Assembly: GCA_963383645.1 (NCBI GenBank)
Contig: OY726565.1
Span: 33,584,529 to 33,648,528 of the forward strand
Direction: 5' to 3'
From: Muscardinus avellanarius
Taxonomy: Eukaryota; Chordata; Mammalia; Rodentia; Gliridae
DNA: 64,000 nt
Translations under genes and position numbers: made by a program
The notes under the pieces: model-generated
Seen by the model: only the letters and a program-made list of their open reading frames with translations
Database searches by the model: none
Told to the model about the DNA's origin: nothing
Shown: in pieces, positions 32,429 to 43,590 of the stretch
How positions within the stretch are numbered: position 1 is the stretch's first letter
How the letters are laid out: every line of letters starts with the position of its first letter

Positions 32429-34204
32429 CCTAATGGCTTCTAATTCTTCACCCCTAAAATGAAAGTAACAAAAATCTGCCTAGCTATCTTTCAGAGCTGC
32501 TACAAAAAAATCTAATAAGACTAAGAGTGTGGAAAGATTTTTTAAACCATGAAGATACAAAAGAGCTTCGTAAATTTTAAGGTGCCCATTGAGAAGGTCA
32601 ACTGAGGGCAGAATAAAAGGAAACAAGTAAAAGATGAGTATCACAGAATGTTGGCCATGATCTGGGTCAGCCCTCCACCTGCCCGTGGGGAGAGCGAGTG
32701 CACGGTGCCTCTCAAGTAATGCCAACAGATGAGGAGTGGCAGAGGTAGAGGGCAGAGGTTTTCTGAATCTGGACTGAGGTCAGGGCTCTCCTCATTTCAA
32801 TTATGATCTTCAGAACATCACACTCAGAGTGGAAGCAAGACAGGTCCTTCTAGAGGAGAGAGAATCCATGTGTTTGGTAAGAGAGGAAAATAACAAGTGC
32901 GCAGGGAGAGAAGAAAGAGGGGAATGAAGCGATCTGTTTCTGAGGTGTGCATAATTTGGACCAAGACTAGCAAAACTGGCGTGTCCAGGCTCCGGTGGTG
33001 AGGTGTGGCTACAGACAAACCCCGACGAGTCAGACCGACCAGGTTCTTCAGTTGTTCCAGTTGGGTTTGCCTGTGGTATATAGACATTAGCTTAACAAAG
33101 AGTCGAAGAGGAAAACTGTGATGTCAGAGTTAGTCACTGATGTATACAAATAAATAAAGTAGCTCTGAAAAGCTACTTACATTAAAACTTATTAAATCAT
33201 AATTTACTCTAGAAACTAAGAAATGCACGTGGACCCGACCCTGCCTTTAAGAGAAAATCCCTTCTTTGAATTTTTCCATTCTCGTAAAACTAAAATTTTG
33301 CTATGCTCCACCCCATTCCTCGTTTTATGCCTGACTCATCATCAACCTAGTTATTAATGGTTACATCACACAACTTATCCTCTAATAGCACAACATGGAC
33401 TTTTATTGACATTCCTCTTCTATGGTAAGACAAAACTATGAGCACTGAGTAAGAGAACGAAAGATTGGTTAAGCGGCCATGTCTCCCAGCACACAAGGAA
33501 ATGGTGCGAAAGTGTCTCCGACGTTGCTGAAGCAGGCGAGCTGTTTTCTGGATGGCGTGAGCATTAGCTTGTTTCTGTGGGCCTCCACCCAACACGTGGA
33601 AGAAATCCTAGTGAGCCGACTGAAACGATGATGTGAAACCTCCCGCAAAATTATTATATGAGCTCCACACTGCCAGCTTTCCTGAAGTGTGGTTACTCCT
33701 CATCAGCACAGATTAGTAGCCACTTCTCGTCATTCCTAGAAAGGGCAGGCCTTCCCCATTTGAAGGAAAGTGCGACTTATACTGCCTCTGCTGAATGACT
33801 CATAGTTTTCCCAACATTTAAAAGAAGAGATACCTGCATCTTTTTCAGTAATAATATGGGAACATTTATAGGTCAGAATATTGCAGAAAATGCACAAAGA
33901 TTTCAGGACTAGAGTTGTCTTTCCATATCACTATGTCTATGGATTCCAACTGCAAGTTCAAAATACCTGTAGAGGAGGGGATTGCATCTACACGAAAGGT
34001 ATGCAGACTCTTTTCTTGTCGTTATTGCATAAATAAATAACCATTTACATAGCAGTTACATTTTTTAAGGTATTATAAATAATCTAGAGATGATTTAATG
34101 TAAATAGGAGGATGTGCATAGATTATATGCAAACACTGCATTTTTATAATGACATAGTAAATTTCATTTTATTTATATCCGTGAGGAATTATAAAGCATA
34201 ACTT
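32429..34204. other. 1.8-kb stretch with no recognised repeat
   Basis: One of the longer repeat-free runs in the window. Two exact AP-1-type motifs TGACTCA occur at 33332-33338 and 33796-33802. Short minus ORFs (32480-32725, 32824-33087, 33347-33595) have no recognisable domains. It could be a regulatory element or old unrecognised repeat. Confidence 0.4.
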
Positions 34205-34438
34205 AAAAGCCATTATGAGCCGGGCATGGTGGCGCACGCTTGTAATCCCAGCATTTGGGAGGCTGAGACCTGGAGTATCACGGTTCGCGGACAGCCTCAG
34301 CTACTTAGTGAGGCCCTCTGCAACTCAGTGAGACCCGGTTTCAAAATAAAGAATAAAAAATAGGGCAGGGGGTGTAGCTTGGAGGTCAAATGCCCCTGGG
34401 TTCCATCCCAGACCTGCAAAAAAAAAAAGCCATTATGA
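34205..34438 (+). mobile_element. B1-dID SINE with perfect TSD, young-looking
   Basis: A forward dimer (34219-34424) with 'agccgggcatggtggcgcac' and 'gtgaggccctctgcaactca', close to the apparent family consensus, and a short poly(A). A perfect 14-bp TSD 'aaaagccattatga' lies at 34205-34218 and 34425-34438. Confidence 0.94.
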
Positions 34439-34812
34439 TTCTTTGCTTGCTATAATAATATTGATATACTTCCATGAAATATTTCAAACACAAGAAGAAA
34501 TAAAAAGATAACTTTTCCTTCCTCCCTTCTGAAGATCTTCATTGTAACATGTAACAGTCTCCATATTCTTACAAAATTATTACATGAATACAAACACATA
34601 TATAATTTTCTGAGTGATAAGGAAATCTAGAATAGTTTTCTGTATTTTACCTTTTTATCCCTTATTATTCTTTAAATATATTCCTACCAAATATAAATAT
34701 AAAATTTATGCTTTTTAAACATTAATAATCCAGAATTTAAAAACTCTGTATGAAGCAAAATCCCTTATTTATTTGGGACCCATTTTTAAAATCAGTCTTG
34801 GTACATTTTTTA

Positions 34813-34815
<3 letters not shown>

Positions 34816-34873
<58 letters not shown>

Positions 34874-34915
34874 TATTATATATACATATTATATATACAT
34901 ATTATATATATATAT
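34816..34915. repeat. (CT)n(TA)n(CA)n compound microsatellite
   Basis: CT run 34816-34832, TA run to about 34861, CA run, then ATTATATATACAT-type repeats to about 34915. Confidence 0.92.
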
Positions 34916-34980
34916 TTCATATATGTCCTTAGGAGTAAAACAAGCTTTAATATCAAAATGTGAAAAAGTATTTATAATTA

Positions 34981-35186
34981 TTTTTTTGCATGTCTGGGGA
35001 TGGAACCCAGGGGCATTCGACCTCCAAGCTACACCCCCTACTCTATTTTTAATTTTTATTTTGAAACCGGGTCTCACTGAGTTGCAGAGGGCCTCACTAA
35101 GTAGCTGAGGCTATCTACGAACCGCGATCCTCTGGTACTCAGCCTCCTGAATGCTTGGATAACAAGTGTGTGCCACCACTACCAGC
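34981..35186 (-). mobile_element. B1-dID SINE
   Basis: A reverse dimer from 'tgcatgtctggggatggaac' to 'gtgtgccaccactaccagct'. CpGs are retained ('cgaaccgcgatcc'), suggesting a fairly young copy. Confidence 0.9.
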
Positions 35187-35215
35187 TTTTACAATATTAA
35201 AAAAAATAATAATAA

Positions 35216-35445
35216 AGCTGGGTGTGGTGATTCACACTGTAATCCCAGCATTTGGGAGGCCAAGACAGGAGGATCACAGTTCACAGACAGCCTCAGCTAT
35301 GTAGTGAGGCCCTTTGCAACTCAGTGAGACCCTGTTTCAAAATAAAGAATAAAAAAAAAAAAATAGGGCTGGGGGTGTTGCTCAGGGGTAGAATGCCTCT
35401 AGGTTCCACCCCCAGTACTGCAAAATACACACATACATACAATAA
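35216..35445 (+). mobile_element. B1-dID SINE
   Basis: A forward dimer with a poly(A) linker, ending 'cacccccagtactgcaaaa' and an ACAT-rich tail. Confidence 0.9.
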
Positions 35446-36473
35446 TAAGCAATAGTAACACATTTTATATATTTATGCATGTGTTTATTTTCATTATTTT
35501 TAAGCCTATTTCTTCTTGTAAACCTATTTTTCTTGTACTCTGTAGCCCTTCCTGGTAGCAGTTTCTCCTATTCAAGTAATATTGGGTAAGATATTCTGAA
35601 ATTAATTTTGGAGGATCTCTTTCATTGTGCATAGGTTGATACTAAAATTGGCAGCCATTTTTTCTAATTTAAGGAAATTAATTTGTAATTGCTTTGTGTA
35701 TATTATTACTTGAAGGAACATTTAGATTATAAGTGACCTTTAACTCTTCTATTTAGGTCATAAATAATAGCATATCAATGAGATGTGAAATGCACGAACA
35801 TTTCAGAATTACTATATAATTTTACATAAAGAACTTGATCATTCACAGATTTTTTAATCAGAGGGGCATTCTAAAATCAATCCCATCATGGATTCTGAAG
35901 GATGACTGCATATACTTCCTAAGAATATAGATTTATGTAGTTTTTATGATTCTATGTAAAATATAGATAAAGGCTGCTTAGTGTAATGGACAACCTTTTC
36001 TCTTCCTCGGGGGTTTGAGAATTTAAAGCAAGAAAACTGTCACTCCATGGAACAAATATTTAAGCCACAATTTATGCAATCGTCGACAACAGTAATCCTT
36101 GAGTGCCAGGAAGAAGGGAAGGCCAAACTAAGCTCAATTGGGAGATCACTTAAGAGTCTATTTTTCTCTTGGTTATCCTAGATTTAAATTTTATTTAAAA
36201 CAATTGCTTAGCTCCTCAGCTCCTGGGGGGGCAGAAAATACAAAATGTTATTCTCTATAGAAATAGAAAATGTATTCTCCAGAACCTAGAATCACATCTA
36301 CTATAACTTCTATCCTTCTCTTCACATTTCTACTTTTCCCATTCCCTGGGCTGAGTTCTCTCTCTAACTCCCCAACCCTTGTTGGCTTAAATGAATAGAA
36401 CATTATAGCCCTGTTAATGGAAAACAAACCTGACTACGCATCAGCAGAAGCTGAGTTGCAAAGGGGGCAATAG
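35446..36473. other. AT-rich intergenic, nothing recognised
   Basis: No recognisable repeat or gene over about 1 kb. A short polypyrimidine stretch occurs at 36300-36380. Confidence 0.4.
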
Positions 36474-36662
36474 TTTAGAGAATGGCTCTCAAACAAGAGC
36501 ACATGTTAGGATCACTGGAGAATATCAAACACAGAGGCCGGGCGTCACCCTCAGAGACACAGAGTCAGTAAGACTGGGTGGGGCCCATGAATTTGCATTT
36601 TTGACAAGTTTCCAGGTGATGCTGATTCTACCAGTCAGCAAACCACACTTCAGTAATGAGTT
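36474..36662 (+). mobile_element. MER5A-like hAT-Charlie DNA transposon
   Basis: The non-autonomous MER5A pattern is clear: 'gaatggctctcaaac' at the 5' end, 'aggatcactggagaatatca', 'gtggggcccatgaatttgca', 'caagtttccaggtgatgctg', and 'accacacttcagtaatgag' at the 3' end. It is an ancient fixed copy. Confidence 0.85.
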
Positions 36663-37614
36663 AGCTAATCACCCGTATGTCCCGCAGGTTTTAAAGTAGT
36701 TTACACAGATCGGGCTATTCCCCTATGTAATTCTCCTTGCCATCATTCCCTGGTCACCTTTCAAGTCACCTTCCAGGGAGATTCGTTATGATTTGGAGGA
36801 CAGGGCATCCGGTGGGGCATGCAGAATTCTAGTGAGGGTGTGAGTCTAAAAGAGCATCAGGGCCACTAAGCCAGGTCCAATCCTCTCAGGTATGTGTTGT
36901 GAAAATCTCGAAGAATGGTGATTTCATTATGACAGAATATTTAATGCTGTGTAACTCTAGTTCCTCCTTTTAGCTCTCAAAAATTGATTTGCGGCTTGCT
37001 TATTTGCCATAGTTTCATAAATGAGTGTTTGTGTTCGGTAGTTAGCTCAGAGATGAGCAGGGCAGAGGAAGGAACAGGACGGAGGATCCCGCCAGCTCTC
37101 GTGAGAAGAGATGAGGTGATTCACCACTGGACCCCATCCCCCTACCCCACCCCAGGGTTTCACCTAGGCACCTGGAGGAAAGTGTCCAATAGCACAGGTG
37201 TGCTACGCACCTGGGAGTCTGGGTCCCTCAAAAAGAGTTTCTTCCCCAAAATGCAAATATGTGAGGAAGAATGTTTCCGGAGTAAATAAACCCACCAGGC
37301 AGAGAACTCGCCATCGTTTTACAGATCATTCCAGACCCTTTCTTTGGAACATACTTCATTATCAGCCTTCTCTTAAACCCCACCTCCACTTTTCTAAACA
37401 AAACTCTTATATTCCCCCATTTGTGCTGTTTGAATCCTTCTCTTGAGAAGCAAGGACCAAGGATTAGAGACCACTGCACTGTTATATTTCTTTCTAGGAA
37501 AGAGTATCACCCTTTGACATTCAGAGTTTTTAATTATATCCAGTTTCTAAGCAAGGTGTAATTGTAGTGGCAATTTCTATTTCAATGCAAAATTGGAGTG
37601 ATTTTAGAACTCTA
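36663..37614. other. Repeat-free intergenic stretch
   Basis: It includes a 101-residue plus ORF (36984-37289) with no recognised domain and no splice or promoter context that supports translation. Confidence 0.4.
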
Positions 37615-37630
37615 AAAATGGAGGTTTTTC

Positions 37631-37804
37631 GCAGGGCGTGGTGGTGCACACTTGTAATCCCCGCGCTTGGGAGGCGGAGACAGGAGGATCTCTGCAGGTT
37701 GGAAGCCAGCCTGCTGGCTTAAGAGACCCTGTTTCCAAATAAAAAGTATAATATAGGTCTGGGAGTGTAGCCCCGAGGTAGAAGGGTTTCCAGGAACCCC
37801 AGTA

Positions 37805-37854
<50 letters not shown>
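37631..37854 (+). mobile_element. B1-dID SINE, CA-tailed subfamily
   Basis: It has 'ggtctgggagtgtagcccc', 'ccaggaaccccagtacca' and about 24 CA units (37807-37854). The TSD is 'aaatggaggtttttc' (37616-37630) and 'aaatggcggtttttc' (37855-37869), with one mismatch. Confidence 0.93.
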
Positions 37855-37857
<3 letters not shown>

Positions 37858-38207
37858 TGGCGGTTTTTCTTTTGTTGTTAAATATTTTATTATTTATTTA
37901 TGACTTTTCTAATTGTAATTAGAGAACATGGTGTGAGCAATTTTTATGAATTGGAATTTTTTGCAAAATTACATGTTTTGAATTCATGTATTTTATCTAA
38001 AGTATAAAATTAAGTATTTAGTCAGACCTTCAAATTATTTAAATTTCAAAAATTTTTTCATATCACATTCTTTTACCTCTTATACCTATTTAAAATGTAT
38101 AGTTCTTTTTGAATTCCATCTTACTACTTACTTACTACTGTTTATTTTTTTTCTTTCCTGATTTTTTTAACACAGTTCATAATGTTTAAGTACTGTAGGC
38201 TTTTTTT

Positions 38208-38418
38208 TATTGTTTTTGTTTTTTGTTTTTTTAGTACTAGGGATGGATCCTATAGTATTCTACCTCCGAGCTACACTCCCAGCCTTATTTTTTATTCTTT
38301 ATTTCGAAACAGGGTCTCACTGAGTTGCAAAGGGTCTCACTAAGTAGGCTATCTGGGAACTGCAACTGCGAGCCTCCCAAATGCTAGGATTACAAGCACG
38401 CGCCACCATGCCCGGCTA
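38208..38418 (-). mobile_element. B1-dID SINE
   Basis: A reverse dimer with a T/G-rich tail, an ID-like half with 'tacctccgagctacactccc', and a B1 half ending 'gcgccaccatgcccggct'. Confidence 0.9.
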
Positions 38419-38557
38419 ATTGTTATTTTTAAGTGTCTAATGACATTTACCTAGATTTTGTATTCTGATAGTTTATAGAATATTTAAATTCATTGGCATT
38501 CATTATAAATTACTAAAACATAAAAACTGATATTTATTGCTCATTTTTATAATTTTC

Positions 38558-38638
38558 CTTTGAGGTACTAGGAATTGAACTCAGGGCCTTATATGAGCTA
38601 GGCAACTACTCTACCACTGAGCTGTATCCCCTGCACCT
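38558..38638 (-). mobile_element. ID element
   Basis: A simple tRNA-Ala-derived ID in reverse: 'actaggaattgaactcaggg', 'gagctaggcaactactctac', 'cactgagctgtatcccctg'. Confidence 0.8.
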
Positions 38639-38719
38639 ATAATTTCCTTATTTTATGTTCTTTCTATTTATTTTTATGTTGCTTTTTCTGTATCATTTTA
38701 TTGTTTTAAAAATTTATCA

Positions 38720-38980
38720 TTTTTTTTTTTTTGTAGTACTGAGGGTAGAACTTAGGGGGTTTTTTTTTCTTTCTTTTTTTTTTTTTTTTTTTTTTTTACC
38801 TCTGGGCTATATTCCCAGACCTATTTTATACTGTTTTTGGAAACAGGGTCTAAGTTGCTGAGAGCCTCACTACGTAGCTGAGGCTGGCTTCGGACCTATG
38901 CGATCCTCCTGTCTCAGCCTCCCAAGCACTGGGATTACAATCTTTTGCTAAGATTCAACGCGCCACCATGCTTGGCTTAA
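38720..38980 (-). mobile_element. B1-dID SINE with a 19-bp templated insert
   Basis: A reverse dimer with long T-runs in its ID-like half (38761-38798). Near the start of the B1 half, between 'gggattacaa' and 'gcgccaccatgcttggct', stands an extra 'tcttttgctaagattcaac' (38941-38959) that is not part of any other copy. The same 19-mer occurs at 40025-40043. Confidence 0.9.
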
Positions 38981-39195
38981 AAATTTATCATTTTGAAAAG
39001 TGTGTTTGCACAGTTTTATTTTATGAATATTTAGTATTAAGTTTTTAAAAACAATTTGCCCCTATTTTGCTTAATTTTTTAACTTCCAGTATGATAGCTA
39101 ATTAGCACCCAAGTTAAAAAAAAGGCAAGTAAGTAAAGCTTTTCATAATAGAAGGAGAAATGGTTTTTCTAAGACAAGCAAATGATCAGGGAATT

Positions 39196-39413
39196 ACCAG
39201 GCATGGTGATGCTCGTTTGTAATCCCAGTACTTGGGAGGCTGAGATAAGAGGATCATAGGTTCGTGGCCAGCCTCAACTACTTAGTGAGGCCCTTCGCAA
39301 CTTAGTGAGACCCTGTTTCAAAATAAAGAATAAAGAAAAAATAGGGCTGGATATGGAGTTCAGAGGCAGAATGCCCCTGGGTTCAGTCCCCAGTAGTTCC
39401 CCCCTCCAAAAAA
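39196..39413 (+). mobile_element. B1-dID SINE
   Basis: A forward dimer from 'ccaggcatggtgatgctcgt' to 'ggttcagtccccagtag'. Confidence 0.9.
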
Positions 39414-39577
39414 AGAGGAAATTCATCATGACCAGGACAGCCTTATAAGAAATGCTTAAGGGAATATTATACTAGAAGCCAAAGAATGACAATTTCCATC
39501 ATGAAAACTTATGAATGTACAAATTCACTAATAGAGGAGAAACAAAAGAGAAAGAGAAAAGAAACCCTATCAATATA

Positions 39578-39648
39578 GGGGCCAGGTGCTCACCTAGTAC
39601 GTGTGAGGTCCTGGGTTTGATCTCCAGCATTGCAAAAAAAAAAAAAAA
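39578..39648 (+). mobile_element. ID element with poly(A)
   Basis: A simple ID: 'ggggccaggtgctcacctag', 'cgtgtgaggtcctgggtttg', 'tctccagcattgc', followed by 16 A's. Confidence 0.8.
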
Positions 39649-39749
39649 AGCCTAAAACCTATCAATATAGGACACCATCAAACCACAAAGATGATTAAGA
39701 GAAAGAAAGGAACAAAGTACATACAAAAAAAAGTGTCTGGTCTAATCTC

Positions 39750-39880
39750 TTGGCCTTCCATCTATCTTGCATCGACCCTTGTGCAGGGTGAGAGGCTGGT
39801 TTAATTCCTGTCTTTTACAAATGGATAACCAGTTTCCCAATAGTATTTGTTGAAAAAGTGGTCTTCATGACTGGTCATAC
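39750..39880 (-). mobile_element. Possible old L1 ORF2 fragment
   Basis: 'gataaccagtttcccaatag', then 'tatttgttgaaaaagtggtc', resembles the antisense of an L1 ORF2 block seen at 57.38 kb. It is short and diverged. The next kilobase is unassigned. Confidence 0.4.
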
Positions 39881-40137
39881 CAGTTTCATCAGATTTGCTT
39901 TTCCTACTTAGGCTTTTACTGTTTCTTGCAACCCAAAGCTGGTAGAATAGTGCTATTCATTTTGTACAAATTGGGACTGTTTGAGGATCATCTGAAAAGC
40001 AAAATACCTTGGAGTATTTCACTGTCTTTTGCTAAGATTCAACACTGGAGTGAGAATCAGTTACTTATCTGTTACCAAGGGCCATTCTGGTAGGGAAAAC
40101 TGGTGGTCTGTATCTAGGAGTTTGAAATAGTGCATTT

Positions 40138-40138
40138 T

Positions 40139-40202
<64 letters not shown>

Positions 40203-40295
40203 CAGAGAGACAGAGAGACAGAGAGAGAGAGAGACAGAGAAACAGAGAGACAGAGAGAGACATAGAGAATGACACACAGAGAGAAACAGAGAAAC

Positions 40296-40340
<45 letters not shown>

Positions 40341-40352
40341 GACAGGGAGAGA
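40138..40352. repeat. (TG)n(GA)n/(CAGA)n compound microsatellite
   Basis: About 21 TG units are followed by GA and irregular CAGAGA, then a clean (CAGA)n run (40304-40337). The open frames seen in all readings are low-complexity artefacts. Confidence 0.95.
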
Positions 40353-40545
40353 GAGCACTTAGATCTTGGAACTGTCCTGGAAACTGTTCCAAAGGGAGGG
40401 GAAGGCGGGGGAAGCATTCTGGCCTAGGTTTGGGAAACTTAAGGTAGAAATTGGGAGTAGAGCATGTTTTACAATTTGCTTGAGCCAGAGAGGACTATAA
40501 TCTAGATTCTTAACAGGATTTCTCTTAAATAAAATTCCAGCTTAA

Positions 40546-40853
<308 letters not shown>

Positions 40854-40930
40854 AAAATCCATCTCAAGGAATTCTGCTGCACCTGCCTATTGTCAAGGTA
40901 AAAGACCTCCCCACAGATAAAGCTTCTGTA

Positions 40931-40954
40931 GTCTCTCTCTCTCTCTCTCTCTCT
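40931..40954. repeat. (TC)n microsatellite
   Basis: Twelve TC units. Confidence 0.95.
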
Positions 40955-41147
40955 TGGAACAGCTGCATAACTTCTCATTTTCACCTCAGGCACACCACCT
41001 CTGTACCAGCTACCCACACATTGTCTCCTATGAGTTGCTGTTCCGTAGAATCCTCAAAGTTCTTCACCCTGCCATTTCCAAAGAAAACATGCAAACTCTT
41101 TGCTTCTTGCAGGAATTTTTTCCTAATGACTATTAGAAAGTAAGTTA

Positions 41148-41390
41148 AGCTGAGTGTGCTGATGCACACCTGTAATCTCAATACTTGGGAGGCAGAGACA
41201 AAGATCACAGGTTCAACACTAGCCTCAGCAACTTAGCTGCAACTTACTAAGACCTTGTTTCGAAATAAAAAAATAAAATAAGGTTGGGTATAGCTTATAG
41301 GTAGAATGTCCCTGGGTTCAATCCCCAGTAGCCTCCCCCCCCCAAAAAAAAAAACAAAGAAAAGAAAGAAATGAAAAAATAAAAAAAAAC
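41148..41390 (+). mobile_element. B1-dID SINE with A-rich tail
   Basis: A forward dimer from 'gctgagtgtgctgatgcaca' to 'gttcaatccccagtagcc', then C-run and A-rich tail. Confidence 0.88.
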
Positions 41391-42001
41391 ATTTTGATTA
41401 GTTTTTGCAAAGCTCTGGGAGCTCTCAACAAGCATAAATAGCATCCATGTCTCATCCTTCCTGGTACATGGACAGGCTTGGCTGGCTGTGTTCTAGCCTC
41501 TTCTTGGCCCTCCTTTCTAGATGTCCCTTCTCCTCTTTCCAGACTGTTCTATTTGCATGTGGGGAAGTGACAGCAGGACCCCTTCATCTTTGGTGAGCAC
41601 CACCAAGATGTTCTGTGATCAGTGATCAGATGCTCTGCTTTGTGCCCCAGATCTGCAGAGTCCTCCAGATAGTACTCTCAAAGGAGCCCACCTGGTGATG
41701 CCTAACCTTCAAATACCCTTTCCTAGTCAAAAGATTGTATTTCCTGACAGGAACTAAAAGGTTCTGTTTCCAATTTCTCATTCTCACTGTGAGTTTCTAA
41801 GAAGGCTTTCCTCTCTCTTTTTTACTTTTCTCTGTTCTCTTCTCCTAAGTGGATTCCAGGTTGTGCATGAACTGCCTGCTATACATCCAGGAGATGGTCC
41901 TCCTCCCCTAGTATAAAGCTTTCCTTGTGTAACATAAAAATGCTTTTATTAGCATAAACACTACCCAGAAAAACATTTAACTCTCAAAGCCATCAAACAT
42001 G
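41391..42001. other. Repeat-free intergenic stretch
   Basis: Nothing recognised. A pyrimidine-rich run spans 41800-41840. Confidence 0.4.
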
Positions 42002-42244
42002 TCAGTGAAGCCAGGCGTGGTGGCGCATGCTTGTAATCCCAGCATTTGGGAGTCTGAGACAGGAGGATTGTGGTTCATGGACAGCCTCAGCTACTAAGTG
42101 AGGCCCTTTTCAACTCAGTGAAACCTGTTTCAAAAATAAAGAAAAAAATAGGGCTTGGGGAATAGCTCAGAGGTAGAATGTCCCTGGGTTCTAACCCAAG
42201 TGCAGCAAAAACAAAAACAAAACCAAAACAAAAGTTTCAGTGAA
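42002..42244 (+). mobile_element. B1-dID SINE
   Basis: A forward dimer (42010-42236) with a CAAAA-type tail. An 8-bp TSD 'tcagtgaa' lies at 42002-42009 and 42237-42244. Confidence 0.9.
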
Positions 42245-42534
42245 TCATTAATTTGTGTGACCATTAGGCATAGAAATGTTTGCAGAGTAAAGGCTAATTC
42301 ACAAATGAATTTAAATAACACTACTGCTTTTACTAGGGAAAGAAATTTTGATTTCTGGTGCTAATTGCTGAATTAAAAAGTGAAAGTAGCTCTTTGTACG
42401 TGTATGTATTTTTTCTCCTTATTGAAGAGATATTGCAGGTTTATTCCAAATATATTTTAAACATAGACTTCTGCATTGGTAATTATTGACCAGTTGGTTT
42501 ACCTTGGAAAATGTGTCTTTAAAAAAAAATGTCA

Positions 42535-42990
42535 CACTAGGCATGGTGGTATATACTTGCAATCCCTGTACTTGGGAGGCTGAGACAGGAGAATCACAGG
42601 TTCATGGCCAGTCTCAGCTACTTAGTGAGGCCCTCCACAACCTAGTGAGACCCTATTTCAAGATAAAATATAATGCCAGGTGTGGTGGCACATGCTTGTA
42701 ATCCTAGCATTCAGGAGGTGGAGACCAGAGGATGGCGGTTCAAGGGCTGCCTCAGCTACTTAGTGAGGCCCTTTGCAACTCAGTGAGAACCAGTTTCAAA
42801 ATAAAGAATAAAAAATAGGGCTTGAGGTGTAGCTTGGAGGTAGAATGCCCCTGGGTTCCATCCAGTACTGAAAAAAAAAATTAAAAAGATAATAAAAAAG
42901 ATAAAAAATTTAAAAAAAAGATAATTTAAAAAGATAGGGTTAGGAGTGTCACTCAGAGGTATAATGACCCTAGATTCAATCACCAACAGT
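42535..42990 (+). mobile_element. B1-dID SINE with a second SINE in its linker
   Basis: The outer B1 half (42535-42672) and the outer ID-like half (about 42936-42990, 'gggttaggagtgtcactcag') are separated by a complete forward SINE and its A/T-rich tail. Confidence 0.82.
42674..42935 (+). mobile_element. Nested B1-dID SINE
   Basis: A complete forward dimer from 'gccaggtgtggtggcacatg' to 'gttccatccagtactg', followed by a long A-rich tail with GATAA repeats. Confidence 0.87.
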
Positions 42991-43148
42991 GGGCAGAATG
43001 GGGGTTTGATGGTGGAGACATGTCATATGCATAGATAAACTAATTGTATTGACTTTTCATAGGTCCCTATATAAATGAGTTAAATATAGAAACATCAACC
43101 ATTAGAACCTGAATAAGACAGTTGGAGCATTTGAACATTGACATTAAG

Positions 43149-43363
43149 AAGTTACTGTTAGCTGAGTATGGTGGCGCACGCTTGTAATCCCCACGCTTGG
43201 GAGGCGGGGACAGGAGGATAGCGCAGGTTTGAAGTCAGCCATGCTGGCTTAGGAGACACTGTTTCCAAATAAAAAGTATAAAATAGGTCTGGGAGTGTAG
43301 CCCGGAGGTAGAAGGGCTTTCAGGAACCCCAGTACCACAAAAAAAAAAAAAAAGTTACTGTTA
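43149..43363 (+). mobile_element. B1-dID SINE, 'aggaacccc' subfamily, left of a pair
   Basis: A forward dimer (43161-43351) with 'ggtctgggagtgtagccc' and poly(A). It is flanked by 'aagttactgtta' at 43149-43160 and 43352-43363. Confidence 0.93.
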
Positions 43364-43590
43364 GCTGGGTGCAGTGGCCTATGCCTGTAATCCCAGTACT
43401 TGGGAGGATAAGACAAGATGATCTCAGGTTTGAGGGCAGCCTCAGCAACTTAGTAAGAACCTGTTTAAAAAAAAAGAAAAGAAAAGAAAAGAAAGAAAAA
43501 AAGATAGGGCTAGGGGTATCGCTTGGAGGTGGAATTCCTCTGAGTTTAACCCCCCAGTATAACTTCTCCCCCTAAAACAAAGTTACTGTT
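43352..43590 (+). mobile_element. B1-dID SINE, right of a same-site pair
   Basis: A forward dimer (43364-43579) of the standard type with an (AAAAG)n-like linker. It is flanked by 'aagttactgtta' (43352-43363) and 'aagttactgtt' (43580-43590), sharing its left direct repeat with the preceding SINE. Confidence 0.93.

Noticed and set aside
33347..33595. Arginine-rich 82-residue minus ORF as a possible pseudogene
   Set aside because: It matches no protein I recognise and shows no poly(A) or TSD that would mark a processed copy.
39578..39648. tRNA-Ala-like sequence
   Set aside because: It is an ID retroposon with a poly(A) tail and no intact cloverleaf, not a tRNA gene. The same applies at 4.02, 38.56, 59.77 and 62.12 kb.
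40061..40447. ORFs of 73-118 residues on both strands
   Set aside because: They read through a TG/GA/CAGA microsatellite; composition alone explains the open frames.
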